NCBI RefSeq assembly: GCF_000590475.1
Contig: NZ_CP007441.1
Span: 1,635,231 to 1,699,230 of the forward strand
Source of the DNA: Stutzerimonas stutzeri
GTDB taxonomy: Bacteria > Pseudomonadota > Gammaproteobacteria > Pseudomonadales > Pseudomonadaceae
Reading direction: 5' to 3'
Length of the DNA stretch: 64,000 nt
The first letter of the stretch is position 1, and the number at the start of each line of letters is the position of its first letter. This document shows positions 8,311 through 15,942 of this stretch, in pieces. Under the pieces are notes generated by a model. That model was not told the DNA's origin. It saw only the letters and a program-made list of their open reading frames with translations, and ran no database searches. The translations under genes and the position numbers were made by a program.

Positions 8311-8382
8311 CGCCTGTTATTCGGGCTACTGTTTGTAAGTTTCGCTCCGGCGAAGCTTTGAACCCGATGCGAATAACAGGCG
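8311..8382 (+). promoter_or_regulatory. Structured leader before the oad operon (13-bp perfect inverted repeat)
   Basis: CGCCTGTTATTCG (8311-8323) and its exact complement (8370-8382) flank 46 bases. Inside is a smaller hairpin, TTCGC-TCCG-GCGAA (8341-8354), and GGG/CCC can extend the outer stem after a bulge. It begins 34 bases after the mgtE stop and ends 29 bases before oadG, with no T run. It could be a 5'-UTR control element or a short intergenic repeat. Confidence 0.55.
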
Positions 8383-8411
8383 GCCCGAGCTGCTGATTAA
8401 AGGGAAACCCG

Positions 8412-8660
8412 ATGACCCCCAGCGAACTCCTGCTTGAAGGTGTCGAACTTATGCTGTTCGGCTTAGGTTCCGTCTTCCTTTTCCTTGTTTTGTTAATTAT
8501 CTGCATCCGTCTGATGTCTTTCATGATCGGCCGCTTTGGTAGCGCGCCGACGCCTCAGCCTGCCTCCATTAAGTCGACCGCTGTCACGGCTGAAATGGAC
8601 GCCGATGTTCTTGCAGCCATTCAGGCCGCTATTCATCAGCACCGCGCACGTCGCGGGTGA
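8412..8660 (+). CDS. oadG: Oxaloacetate decarboxylase Na+ pump, gamma subunit
   Basis: Small membrane anchor of the OadGAB sodium pump: one transmembrane helix (about residues 15-38, LMLFGLGSVFLFLVLLIICI) followed by a short cytoplasmic tail. In known pumps the gamma subunit links the alpha and beta subunits and its tail binds zinc. The tail here ends IHQHRARRG, with two His that could serve as ligands. The protein is 82 aa, normal for the family. It is the first gene of oadGAB; the next start codon lies 23 bases after its stop. Confidence 0.9.
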   Translation: MTPSELLLEGVELMLFGLGSVFLFLVLLIICIRLMSFMIGRFGSAPTPQPASIKSTAVTAEMDADVLAAIQAAIHQHRARRG

Positions 8661-8683
8661 TTCAGAACAAGGAGTTCCCGCTC

Positions 8684-10465
8684 ATGACTTCTGCAAAACA
8701 GCCGCTCGGCATCACCGATGTGGTGCTACGTGATGCCCACCAATCCATTCTCGCCACTCGTGTGCGCCTGGAAGACATGTTGCCGATCGCCGGCAAGCTC
8801 GATCAGGTTGGCTTCTGGTCGGTTGAATCCTGGGGCGGCGCAACCTTCGATGCCTGCATTCGCTATCTCGGTGAAGACCCTTGGGAGCGTATTCGCGAAC
8901 TTAAGAAAGCGATGCCTAATACCCGTCAGCAGATGCTGCTACGGGGTCAGAACTTGCTCGGCTATCGGCATTACGCTGACGATGTGGTGGAGAAGTTCGT
9001 CGAGCGGGCGGCCGTCAACGGAGTCGACGTGTTTCGCGTGTTCGACGCGATGAACGATCCGCGCAACTTGGAAACTGCGCTACGCGCTGTCAAGCGGCAG
9101 GGCAGGCACGCCCAGGGCACTATTTCCTACACCACCAGTCCGGTGCATAGCCTGGAAATGTGGGTCGATCTGGCCAAACAGATCGAAGACATGGGCGCCG
9201 ATTCCGTGGCGATCAAAGATATGGCCGGCATCCTTACGCCATATACGGCCTACGAGTTGGTCACGCGGCTGAAGGCGAGCCTGTCCATTCCGATTCATAT
9301 GCAGTGTCATGCGACGGCAGGCCTTTCGACCGCGGCGATTCTCAAGGCCGTCGAGGCGGGGATCGACAATGTCGATACCGCGATTTCTTCACTTTCGATG
9401 ACCTACGGGCATTCGCCGACCGAGTCGGTGGTGGCGATTTTCCAAGGAACCGAGCGCGATACAGGGCTCGATTTGGCGCTTTTGGAAGAAATCGCTGCGT
9501 ATTTCCGCGGGGTGCGCAAGAAGTACGCCGCGTTCGAAGGTACGCTCAAGGGCGTCGATTCACGGATCCTGGTCGCTCAGGTGCCAGGAGGCATGCTGAC
9601 CAATATGGAAGGTCAGTTGAAGGAGCAGGGTGCCCTCGACAAGTTCGACCAGGTGCTGGCGGAAATCCCTCGTGTGCGTGAAGACCTCGGTTTCATCCCG
9701 CTGGTAACGCCGACCTCGCAGATCGTCGGCACTCAGGCGGTAATCAACGTGCTGACCGGTGAGCGCTACAAGTCCATTACCAAGGAAACTGCAGGCATCC
9801 TAAAGGGCGAGTATGGCGCTGCTCCGGCCCCTTTCAATACCGAACTGCAGCGGCGCGTGCTCGATGGTTCCGAAGTCATCACCTGCCGTCCTGCCGATCT
9901 ACTGCAACCGGAAATGGACAAGCTGACTGCAGCGCTGAAAGGGTTGGCGCAGGACAAAGGCCTTACGCTGGCTAAGGATGAAATTGACGACGTTCTGACA
10001 TACGCGCTGTTTCCTCAGATTGGTCTCAAATTTCTCGAGAACCGGGGCAATGCTGCCGCCTTCGAGCCAATGCCAACTGGTAGCGAGCAGGCGCCACGCG
10101 AGCCTGGCGCCCCTGAGGTCTATACCGTCGAGGTCAATGGTCGGTCATTCGTCGTGCAGGTCAACGAAGGCGGCGACATCGAGGGACTCAAGCCGCTCGG
10201 TGATATGCCGGGCGCGACGTCCGCAACCGTTTCCGCACCTGCCGCTGGCGCGGGCGAGCCTCAGCCCGCACCGCTGGCTGGCAATATCTTCAAGGTGCTC
10301 GTACAGCCCGGTCAGTTGGTGCAGGAGGGCGATCTCGTGATCATCCTCGAAGCCATGAAAATGGAAACTGAAATCCGTGCTTTCAAGGCCGGCACCATCT
10401 CCGGTGTGAACGTCAAGGTCGGCGATGCGGTGTCCGTAGGCGATAGCCTGCTGACCATCGCTTAA
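8684..10465 (+). CDS. oadA: Oxaloacetate decarboxylase Na+ pump, alpha subunit
   Basis: Cytoplasmic biotin-dependent carboxyltransferase that moves CO2 from oxaloacetate to biotin for decarboxylation by the beta subunit. At 593 aa it has the standard layout: a carboxyltransferase TIM barrel from GITDVVLRDAHQS, metal-site residues in IPIHMQCHATAG, a conserved C-terminal CT domain, an Ala/Pro-rich linker (about 505-530) and a biotinyl domain with EAMKMETEI, whose Lys559 is biotinylated. I start at ATG 8684, with AAGGAG about ten bases upstream; the frame from 8657 would overlap oadG. It could be mistaken for pyruvate carboxylase subunit B, but the gamma and beta subunits on either side settle the call. 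Confidence 0.95.
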   Translation: MTSAKQPLGITDVVLRDAHQSILATRVRLEDMLPIAGKLDQVGFWSVESWGGATFDACIRYLGEDPWERIRELKKAMPNTRQQMLLRGQNLLGYRHYADDVVEKFVERAAVNGVDVFRVFDAMNDPRNLETALRAVKRQGRHAQGTISYTTSPVHSLEMWVDLAKQIEDMGADSVAIKDMAGILTPYTAYELVTRLKASLSIPIHMQCHATAGLSTAAILKAVEAGIDNVDTAISSLSMTYGHSPTESVVAIFQGTERDTGLDLALLEEIAAYFRGVRKKYAAFEGTLKGVDSRILVAQVPGGMLTNMEGQLKEQGALDKFDQVLAEIPRVREDLGFIPLVTPTSQIVGTQAVINVLTGERYKSITKETAGILKGEYGAAPAPFNTELQRRVLDGSEVITCRPADLLQPEMDKLTAALKGLAQDKGLTLAKDEIDDVLTYALFPQIGLKFLENRGNAAAFEPMPTGSEQAPREPGAPEVYTVEVNGRSFVVQVNEGGDIEGLKPLGDMPGATSATVSAPAAGAGEPQPAPLAGNIFKVLVQPGQLVQEGDLVIILEAMKMETEIRAFKAGTISGVNVKVGDAVSVGDSLLTIA

Positions 10466-10475
10466 GGAGTGCTGC

Positions 10476-11612
10476 ATGGATAAGTTGCTCAAGCTGTGGC
10501 ACAGCACCGGCTTGTATCACCTGGAGCCCGGTCAGCTGCTGATGATCGTGGTGTGCCTGGCATTGATCTATCTGGCGATTCGCAAAGGGTTCGAGCCTTT
10601 GCTGTTGATCCCGATCGGGTTTGGTGGCGTGCTTGCCAATATTCCGGTCGCGAACATGGCCGAGGGTGCTGGCATCCTTCATCTGTTCTACGAAGTCGGT
10701 CTGCCGACAAGCGTGTTTCCGCTGCTGATTTTCATGGGCGTAGGGGCGATGACAGACTTCGGTCCGATGCTGGCAAACCCCAAAACCCTCTTGCTCGGCG
10801 CTGCGGCGCAGTTCGGCATCTTCGCCACCCTGCTCGGTGCGTTGGCGCTGGCGGCGATGGGGATTCCGGGTATGGAGTTCACCTTGCGTGAGGCGGCTTC
10901 GATCGCCATCATCGGAGGTGCCGATGGCCCGACCTCAATCTTCGTCACTGCGAAGCTTGCGCCGCATCTCCTGGGTCCGATCGCCGTGGCTGCCTACTCC
11001 TACATGGCGCTGGTCCCGTTGATCCAGCCTCCGATCATGCGCGCGCTGACGACCAAGGAAGAGCGCGCCATCGTCATGACGCAGCTGCGCCATGTCGGGC
11101 AGGCGGAAAAGATAGTCTTCCCGCTCATGCTTGCTTTGATGGTTGGTTTCTTACTGCCCGATGCAGCCCCGCTGGTGGGCATGTTCGCCTTTGGTAATCT
11201 GTTGCGTGAATCTGGTGTGGTTGATCGCCTGGCTGACACCTCACGTAACGCACTAATCAACATCGTTACCATTGCGTTGGGGCTGACGGTGGGTTCCAAG
11301 CTGTCTTCCGAAGCCTTTCTGCAAATGAAGACGCTTGGGATTTTATTGCTCGGGATGGTCGCGTTTTGCGGAGGCACCGCTGCGGGCGTGCTGATGGCTA
11401 AGGTGATGAACATGTTCAGTTCGAACAAGATCAATCCGCTGATTGGCTCCGCAGGCGTATCGGCCGTGCCAATGGCAGCGCGGGTGTCAAACAAGGTAGG
11501 GCTCGAAGCGAATCCGCAGAACTTCCTGCTCATGCACGCCATGGGGCCCAATGTGGCAGGGGTGATTGGTTCGGCGGTGGCGGCGGGGGTACTGCTGAGT
11601 TTTGTAGGTTAG
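10476..11612 (+). CDS. oadB: Oxaloacetate decarboxylase Na+ pump, beta subunit
   Basis: Multi-pass inner-membrane subunit that decarboxylates carboxybiotin and couples this to Na+ export. The 378-aa protein has about nine to eleven hydrophobic segments and the conserved pore signatures GFGGVLANIPVA, IIGGADGPTSIF (with the essential Asp) and GSAGVSAVPMAARVSNK. The start lies ten bases after oadA, behind AAGGAG. The operon is probably served by the terminator at 11659-11684. In pseudomonads this pump may work in gluconeogenic carbon flow or Na+ homeostasis; its role in this organism is not known from the sequence. Confidence 0.96.
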   Translation: MDKLLKLWHSTGLYHLEPGQLLMIVVCLALIYLAIRKGFEPLLLIPIGFGGVLANIPVANMAEGAGILHLFYEVGLPTSVFPLLIFMGVGAMTDFGPMLANPKTLLLGAAAQFGIFATLLGALALAAMGIPGMEFTLREAASIAIIGGADGPTSIFVTAKLAPHLLGPIAVAAYSYMALVPLIQPPIMRALTTKEERAIVMTQLRHVGQAEKIVFPLMLALMVGFLLPDAAPLVGMFAFGNLLRESGVVDRLADTSRNALINIVTIALGLTVGSKLSSEAFLQMKTLGILLLGMVAFCGGTAAGVLMAKVMNMFSSNKINPLIGSAGVSAVPMAARVSNKVGLEANPQNFLLMHAMGPNVAGVIGSAVAAGVLLSFVG

Positions 11613-11658
11613 GCGAAACGCTCTGCTTATCGCCACGCCTGCTGCGCTGAGAATGATG

Positions 11659-11684
11659 CCTGTATCGATGTGATACAGGTTTTT
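11659..11684 (+). terminator. Rho-independent terminator of oadGAB
   Basis: CCTGTATC (11659-11666), loop GATGT, GATACAGG (11672-11679), then TTTTT. It lies 47 bases after the oadB stop. Confidence 0.75.
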
Positions 11685-11779
11685 CAAATCGTAGATGCCG
11701 CTCGGTCATTGGGAAGACGAGGGCGAGGCATTCCAGACGCGTTGGGTAGCAACTCAGCCTGCCAAGTTAAACAAACAAC

Positions 11780-11805
11780 AACGCCCCGACTGAAGTCGAG
11801 GCGTT
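11780..11805 (-). terminator. Possible terminator of amrZ
   Basis: An ACGCC...GGCGT stem with an inner CGACT/AGTCG pairing, 30 bases beyond the amrZ stop. On the minus strand it is followed by a T-rich stretch interrupted by G (GTTGTTGTTTG), so it may be weak. Confidence 0.45.
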
Positions 11806-11834
11806 TGAAACCTGCCGCAGGCTACCGGCAAATG

Positions 11835-12161
11835 TCAGTCTTCGTCCTTTGCGGACTCGGTATCTTGCGCGATCAATGAAATTAGAGCGTTTTGTTGCCG
11901 GTGGGCGAGCTGGCGAAAACGCTGAAGCAATTCGCGCTCGTGAAGTGTCAGTTCCGGACTGTCTAGACGCATGGCCGAATCGTCATCGAGCGCACCTTCC
12001 TGAAGGAGGCTTTGCTCCAGCCGGGCGATGATTTCCGAGTTCATGCTGCGATGATGATTGCGTGCAACCTCGGCGATACGCTCGCGCATCCCGTCTGGTA
12101 GCCGAACCACGAATTTGTCAGCCGTGCGGCTGGAATAAACTGCCTGCTTCATTGGGCGCAT
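11835..12161 (-). CDS. amrZ: AmrZ/AlgZ ribbon-helix-helix regulator
   Basis: Arc-type DNA-binding regulator. In P. aeruginosa AmrZ activates alginate and twitching genes and represses fleQ and flagellum synthesis. The 108-aa protein has the family opening MRPMKQAVYSSRTADKFVVRLP, in which the short N-terminal tail and the beta-strand KFVVRLP contact DNA. The ribbon-helix-helix is at about 15-60 (RLPDGMRERIAEVARNHHRSMNSEIIARLEQSL), followed by a C-terminal tetramerisation region (ELTLHERELLQRFRQLAHRQQNALISLI). The match to AmrZ as I remember it is close along its whole length. No clear Shine-Dalgarno precedes the ATG, but the start agrees with the family. It lies just upstream of the flagellar block and may act on it through fleQ, which is not in this window. 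Confidence 0.92.
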   Translation of the reverse strand: MRPMKQAVYSSRTADKFVVRLPDGMRERIAEVARNHHRSMNSEIIARLEQSLLQEGALDDDSAMRLDSPELTLHERELLQRFRQLAHRQQNALISLIAQDTESAKDED

Positions 12162-12379
12162 AGTAAACCGGTTAGTCAGGTGGGCGATGGTGGCTTATTG
12201 CCGTTCTAGTCACCGGTCTGACACCAAACAGCGCTTGCTGTTCCACGACCTACAAAAAAGATGCTAGACGACTTAATGACGTCAATTATACGACGACAAA
12301 ATAATCAGTAAAGGATTTCAGTGGTGGCAAATAGCCTTTACTGTGACCTACCGCTGATCTAGCCGAAAAACCGCCGCTA

Positions 12380-12562
12380 CTAGCGCAAGATGGGGTCGAA
12401 TTTGATCCGTCGTCCAAGCACTAGGGATATGACAAAAAGCATTCCAAAAAGCACGGCGCCTCCGTCAACAAGCGCACCCCAGGGCTCTGGGAGACTGATA
12501 CCGATGCTTAGCGCACCGCAGACAACGCTGAAAAAGAGGAAGAAGCAACCATAAATAGACAT
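12380..12562 (-). CDS. Small two-helix membrane protein, PA3371-like
   Basis: A 60-aa protein that is nearly all hydrophobic: two transmembrane segments (about 5-24 and 32-50) joined by a short loop with Pro/Trp, then a basic tail LGRRIKFDPILR. The tail resembles small Pseudomonas proteins named after PA3371, from memory. Its function is unknown. A second small envelope-directed ORF lies 41 bases upstream on the same strand, so the two may be cotranscribed. The coding call rests on composition and the plausible tail; there is no catalytic motif. Confidence 0.6.
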   Translation of the reverse strand: MSIYGCFFLFFSVVCGALSIGISLPEPWGALVDGGAVLFGMLFVISLVLGRRIKFDPILR

Positions 12563-12603
12563 TTGTTATCTCCGATGGAACCTGTGGCGGCTAAAACGGA
12601 TCT

Positions 12604-12810
12604 CTAGAAGATCCAGCGTTGCGGCTGTACAGGGTTGCTCACTTCCTGGCTGATGATTTGCGCCGGGGCTGACAGCTTTTGAGTAGTTAATGCGCTGGGC
12701 TGCTTCAACGTCGCGGGTAAATAATCTGGGGCATGCATCGCGTCTGGCGGCTGGATTGAGGCGACTGCAGCCAGAACCGCGGTGCTGAACAGGCAGGTTA
12801 GGCGTAGCAT
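12604..12810 (-). CDS. Small secreted protein of unknown function
   Basis: A 68-aa protein with a signal-peptide-like N-terminus (MLRLTCLFSTAVLAAVASIQ) and a short polar tail without recognised motifs. The start has a good ribosome site, AAGGAG, seven bases before the ATG at 12810, and this decided the frame over an overlapping longer frame (12566-12865). It precedes the two-helix membrane protein gene on the same strand. I do not recognise a family; it could be a short lineage-specific exported peptide. Confidence 0.5.
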   Translation of the reverse strand: MLRLTCLFSTAVLAAVASIQPPDAMHAPDYLPATLKQPSALTTQKLSAPAQIISQEVSNPVQPQRWIF

Positions 12811-13038
12811 CGGCGTCTCCTTCGCGTAATGGTCTGGATAAGTTAAGCATTCGCCGTGCCAGCATTTTTAGAAAAAAATCCCTTATATTACAAAGACTTA
12901 TAGGTCGCTAGCTGTGAGTGTTCATGCGCTTTGCATGATGCCGGGAAACTTTGTCGTGCAGATTGCAATATCGTCGATTAGTTCGCGATCGCTCTCGGCA
13001 ATTCGATATTTGGCTGATGAGTCGGCGATGCAGCGAGC

Positions 13039-13067
13039 ATGACAAATGGGCCAAGGCTCGCTAACAT
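13039..13067 (+). promoter_or_regulatory. Probable promoter of tRNA-Arg(CCT)
   Basis: ATGACA (13039-13044) and TAACAT (13062-13067) with the ideal 17-base spacer, 14 bases before the tRNA. Confidence 0.5.
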
Positions 13068-13081
13068 GCTGCCGCCCGTGC

Positions 13082-13158
13082 GTCCCAGTAGCTCAATTGG
13101 ATAGAGCGTCCCCCTCCTAAGGGGAAGGTTGTGAGTTCGAACCTCGCCTGGGACACCA
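13082..13158 (+). tRNA. tRNA-Arg(CCT)
   Basis: A 77-base tRNA with encoded CCA. The acceptor arms GTCCCAG and CTGGGAC pair fully. The anticodon stem CCCCT/AGGGG holds loop CTCCTAA, anticodon CCT (reads AGG). This gene is a common integration site for genomic islands, but no integrase or repeated 3' end is seen here. Confidence 0.96.
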
Positions 13159-13335
13159 ATTCTCACGTGAGTGAAGCGGTGGCCGTCGCTGTCGGTTATG
13201 ACTGCCGTTAGGCCGCAGTGGGAGCGCTAAGATGCATCGATCCCAGTAAGGGGCGATTCGGCTCGGCTGGTTGGGTACTAAAGCGCTTGCGGTGACGTCT
13301 CGTCGCACGATAGATGACGGAGCGCGTGGTCTGCG

Positions 13336-14085
13336 TCAGCTAAAACGGTCGCTTGCTTGGTCTCGTCGTGCTTCACGTTGGAGTTGATAGACGAATCGCT
13401 CGATGTGCCGCTGTGTCAGGCCGCTAATGCGATAGAAGCGCATCCCGCAAAACGTTAAGTCCAGCTTCTCGTCGAAGATAACGTGTCGTAGTTCGGCTGC
13501 GGTTGTAATGGTGCCGAAGGGCAGTCTGGCAGACAGTTGCTCGTACACACGGCCCGTTTGTAGCCCGCTTTGTACGTTGCCTTGAAAGCTCAGCTTGCAG
13601 CCAGTAGCCGACATGTCCAGCACTTTGCCTTCAAGAGGCTTTTTGATTGCTTTGCCGTTCAGCTCGGCAACGATAGGCTGTCCGCTCAGGTGGGCGCGGT
13701 AAGCGTTACGCCGCTGGTGATAAATAACCTGGTCGGGTAGGGGAATCCAGTAGCAGCGTGCATCGTCCAGTTCGCCAAGGTGCGCAGCGTGCTCGTTACT
13801 CCAGGCGATACGTACGCCCTCGTAATAGCCCTCGATCTGAAACGGCTCTCCGGCGGTCATCATTCTTTCGCCATCGCTGGGTATCAGCTCGTCTAAGGCA
13901 ATCCAACCTTTTTCGCGGTTTACCTCGATCAAATAGGTTTGATACCGCTGATTGCGTTCGGCAAAGCGAACCAACAGCGGTATTCGATTATCCATCAGGA
14001 GCCGCAGGTTCGTATGAACCTCGCCTACGGTTTTGAGTATCTGAGGAGGCTGGGGACCTTCATCCTCGGTAAAGGGATTAGACAC
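13336..14085 (-). CDS. flgZ: Flagellar brake protein FlgZ (YcgR-like, PilZ domain)
   Basis: Cytoplasmic c-di-GMP receptor that slows or reorients flagellar motors when c-di-GMP is high. The 249-aa protein has an N-terminal YcgR-N/PilZN domain (about 15-120, with IPLLVRFAERNQRYQTYLI) and a C-terminal PilZ domain (about 122-240) with both c-di-GMP motifs: QRRNAYR (RxxxR) and DMSATGCKL (DxSxxG). It follows flgM-flgN on the same strand, 73 bases after flgN, the order known from other Pseudomonas, and is probably read from the flgM promoter. All binding residues are intact, so it should bind c-di-GMP. Confidence 0.93.
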   Translation of the reverse strand: MSNPFTEDEGPQPPQILKTVGEVHTNLRLLMDNRIPLLVRFAERNQRYQTYLIEVNREKGWIALDELIPSDGERMMTAGEPFQIEGYYEGVRIAWSNEHAAHLGELDDARCYWIPLPDQVIYHQRRNAYRAHLSGQPIVAELNGKAIKKPLEGKVLDMSATGCKLSFQGNVQSGLQTGRVYEQLSARLPFGTITTAAELRHVIFDEKLDLTFCGMRFYRISGLTQRHIERFVYQLQREARRDQASDRFS

Positions 14086-14158
14086 TTAGCTCTGCTCTCC
14101 GGCATGTAACGACGTCAGCCGCATGATAGCATTTTGACTCTACGTGGCTGCGCGTGTT

Positions 14159-14629
14159 TCAAGCCTGACTGAGCGGGCGATGATTGGCGCTTCTGGCAGC
14201 AGCGCCTCGCCGATCGTAGAGATCGGGTGTCTGGTTGGTGCCCTGCAATACTTGCAGCATGCTTCCAACAGCATTTTGATTGACGCGGATGAGCCTGCCG
14301 TTGCGCTCATTGGCACTTCGACAAGCTTGGAGAATTCCATCAAGTTTTTCTGCCTGCTCAACAATCTCGGCGCCTACCGTCGAGCTTGCGGCAAATGTCG
14401 ATAGCCCACTTTTGTCGGCGCTCAACTGGGCCTTGGCAAGCGTTTGGCTGCGAAGGGAGCCATGCTGACTCAATAACGCCAGCAGCGTCTGCTTCTGCGT
14501 GAGCAGCTGTTCCAGGCTTGCGAGATCGCGCTCGGCAAGTGCCTGGTATTCGGCGTCGGTGAGCTCAAGAAGCTTACGGGCGGTGCCGATATCATCGACG
14601 AGCTGCTGAAGCAATTCGGTATCTTGCAT
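14159..14629 (-). CDS. flgN: Flagellar export chaperone FlgN
   Basis: Cytoplasmic secretion chaperone for the hook-filament junction proteins FlgK and FlgL, both encoded further on. The 156-aa protein is helical throughout and rich in Leu, Gln and Glu; the first 100 residues (TELLQQLVDDIGTARKLLELTDAEY...) form the FlgN coiled-coil pattern. The C-terminal NQTPDLYDRRGAAA matches the conserved ending that binds its clients. The flgM stop lies 46 bases upstream, forming flgMN. Confidence 0.93.
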   Translation of the reverse strand: MQDTELLQQLVDDIGTARKLLELTDAEYQALAERDLASLEQLLTQKQTLLALLSQHGSLRSQTLAKAQLSADKSGLSTFAASSTVGAEIVEQAEKLDGILQACRSANERNGRLIRVNQNAVGSMLQVLQGTNQTPDLYDRRGAAARSANHRPLSQA

Positions 14630-14675
14630 AGTGGCCTCTAACGCGTTGACGCCTGGCTACCTTCTACCGCCAGAC

Positions 14676-15002
14676 TCAACGTTGGCTTTCGAACGCCAGT
14701 AACTTCGATGCTACTCGCTGAGCATCTACCTGATAGCTGCCGTCGGCGATAGCCTGCTTGATCTGAGCTACACGTTCCTGATCAACGACGGGCTGCTGAT
14801 TCAGCTGCTCCGTGGTTTGCTGAAGGCGCTGTGCTTCCGGGCTTAGTTGGACGCTCTCGCCGGATACCGCTGCGCTGCTGCTCTTCGATGCTTCAGCAGG
14901 CGCCTGCTGAGCCGCTGGGCGTTCGGTGTTCTGGACGCTGGCACTGCGTCCACTATTTGTTGAATTGACGGCACTGTTGGGCCGGTTGAAATCGATAGCC
15001 AT
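14676..15002 (-). CDS. flgM: Anti-sigma-28 factor FlgM
   Basis: Binds and inhibits the flagellar sigma factor FliA until it is exported through the finished hook. The 108-aa protein has an N-terminal disordered, Ser/Asn/Ala/Gln-rich half starting MAIDFNRPNSAVNS. The C-terminal half carries the sigma-binding helices (VAQIKQAIADGSYQVDAQR and VASKLLAFE), which match the FlgM family. It is preceded by a very good sigma-28 promoter at 15039-15065, so it is part of the FliA regulon that it controls. flgN follows in the same direction. Confidence 0.95.
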   Translation of the reverse strand: MAIDFNRPNSAVNSTNSGRSASVQNTERPAAQQAPAEASKSSSAAVSGESVQLSPEAQRLQQTTEQLNQQPVVDQERVAQIKQAIADGSYQVDAQRVASKLLAFESQR

Positions 15003-15038
15003 GATCGAAACCTCGAATAAGTCAGGACGCTTGCCTGC

Positions 15039-15065
15039 TTTTCGGCAATGCTACAGAAAACTTTA
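15039..15065 (-). promoter_or_regulatory. Sigma-28 (FliA) promoter of flgMN
   Basis: On the minus strand TAAAGTTT (15065-15058), an 11-base spacer and GCCGAAAA (15046-15039) match the FliA consensus TAAAGTTT-N11-GCCGATAA with one mismatch. It ends 37 bases before the flgM start. Confidence 0.8.
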
Positions 15066-15106
15066 GCCTTTTTTTGACAGTGGCAGCGTCGACAGTCAGC
15101 TTTCGG

Positions 15107-15859
15107 CTACATATTGACTTCCACCTGACCAGGACCAATTACGCGAGCCTTGATCGTTCGTCCTGATCGCTGGTTTTTGACCCGAATCTGGGTGCCGAGT
15201 GCGCCATCGGACAACGCTTCGCCCGGCATTCTGACATTTATCGTCGAATTTTTCGCACTGATTACTACCTGATCGCCTTTGCGGACTATCTCGGCAGCGG
15301 AAATATAAGTGGGCGGCAGCACCTGGTCGGGGAGGGCGCTACGGGTAATCTTATTACCCAACACTTGATCGAACGCGGTCAGGTAACCCTGAGTTAGCAA
15401 GCTAACGTCCCGCTCGGCCAGTGCAACATCCGCCAGCTCGACAATGCTTTCACGGGCCAGCGGGCGTCGAGCGACAATTACCTCGCGGAACAAATGGACC
15501 TGTGCCGGAACAAAAACGGACCAGTGTGCAGCGCCTTCACAACTGACCCGCAAAGTGGTGCGGCCGACCGGCTGCGCGGGGCTTTCGAGCTTGACCGTCA
15601 ATGAGCGGTCGCAAGCCGCCAGACGCAGACGCGGATCTAGCCTATTGATCTCTATCTCATGGCGCGCTCGAATTTGACTACGCTGCAAATAGTCGGTCAC
15701 TTCACGCTCAAGAAATTCGCGGGTCGCGTCGATAAGCTGTTCAGGCCGTGTCACGCTAGCCGAGTCAGCAAATTGGCTCAGCCCGCACAAAACCGGTAAC
15801 AGGATCGCTCGGAAAAGCGTATTGCATGGACGCCGGAAAAAAGTCATCTGTTTGCTCAT
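15107..15859 (-). CDS. flgA: Flagellar P-ring assembly chaperone FlgA
   Basis: Periplasmic chaperone needed to assemble the P ring (FlgI). Up to 250 aa, with an N-terminal signal peptide (about 1-33, ending FADSAS) and a C-terminal SAF domain (about 125-250) with VARRPLARESIVELADV, ITRSALPDQVLPPTYI and the ending IKARVIGPGQVEVNM. The start is uncertain. ATG 15859 is the longest frame, but a sigma-54 promoter at 15871-15886 would start the transcript within a base or two of it. ATG 15847 (MTFFRRPCNTLFRAILL) may therefore be the true start; neither codon has a strong ribosome site. Confidence 0.93.
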   Translation of the reverse strand: MSKQMTFFRRPCNTLFRAILLPVLCGLSQFADSASVTRPEQLIDATREFLEREVTDYLQRSQIRARHEIEINRLDPRLRLAACDRSLTVKLESPAQPVGRTTLRVSCEGAAHWSVFVPAQVHLFREVIVARRPLARESIVELADVALAERDVSLLTQGYLTAFDQVLGNKITRSALPDQVLPPTYISAAEIVRKGDQVVISAKNSTINVRMPGEALSDGALGTQIRVKNQRSGRTIKARVIGPGQVEVNM

Positions 15860-15870
15860 GTCATGGCAGA

Positions 15871-15886
15871 AGCAAGGGACGTGCCG
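15871..15886 (-). promoter_or_regulatory. Sigma-54 promoter of flgA
   Basis: On the minus strand CGGCACGTCCCTTGCT has the required GG and GC elements ten bases apart (consensus TGGCACG-N4-TTGCW). It would start transcription near 15860. Confidence 0.65.
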
Positions 15887-15942
15887 TTAGCCCGAGCTTG
15901 CATGGCAGCTGACGCTCATTTTGCACGCAAGAGGAAACTGGC

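Noticed and set aside
12566..12865. Longer minus-strand ORF overlapping the small secreted protein gene.
   Set aside because: The shorter frame at 12604-12810 has both a ribosome site and a signal peptide, whereas this one has neither.
13082..13158. tRNA-Arg(CCT) as an attachment site of a genomic island.
   Set aside because: No integrase gene, no repeat of the tRNA 3' end and no change in gene content are seen nearby; flagellar core genes follow directly.
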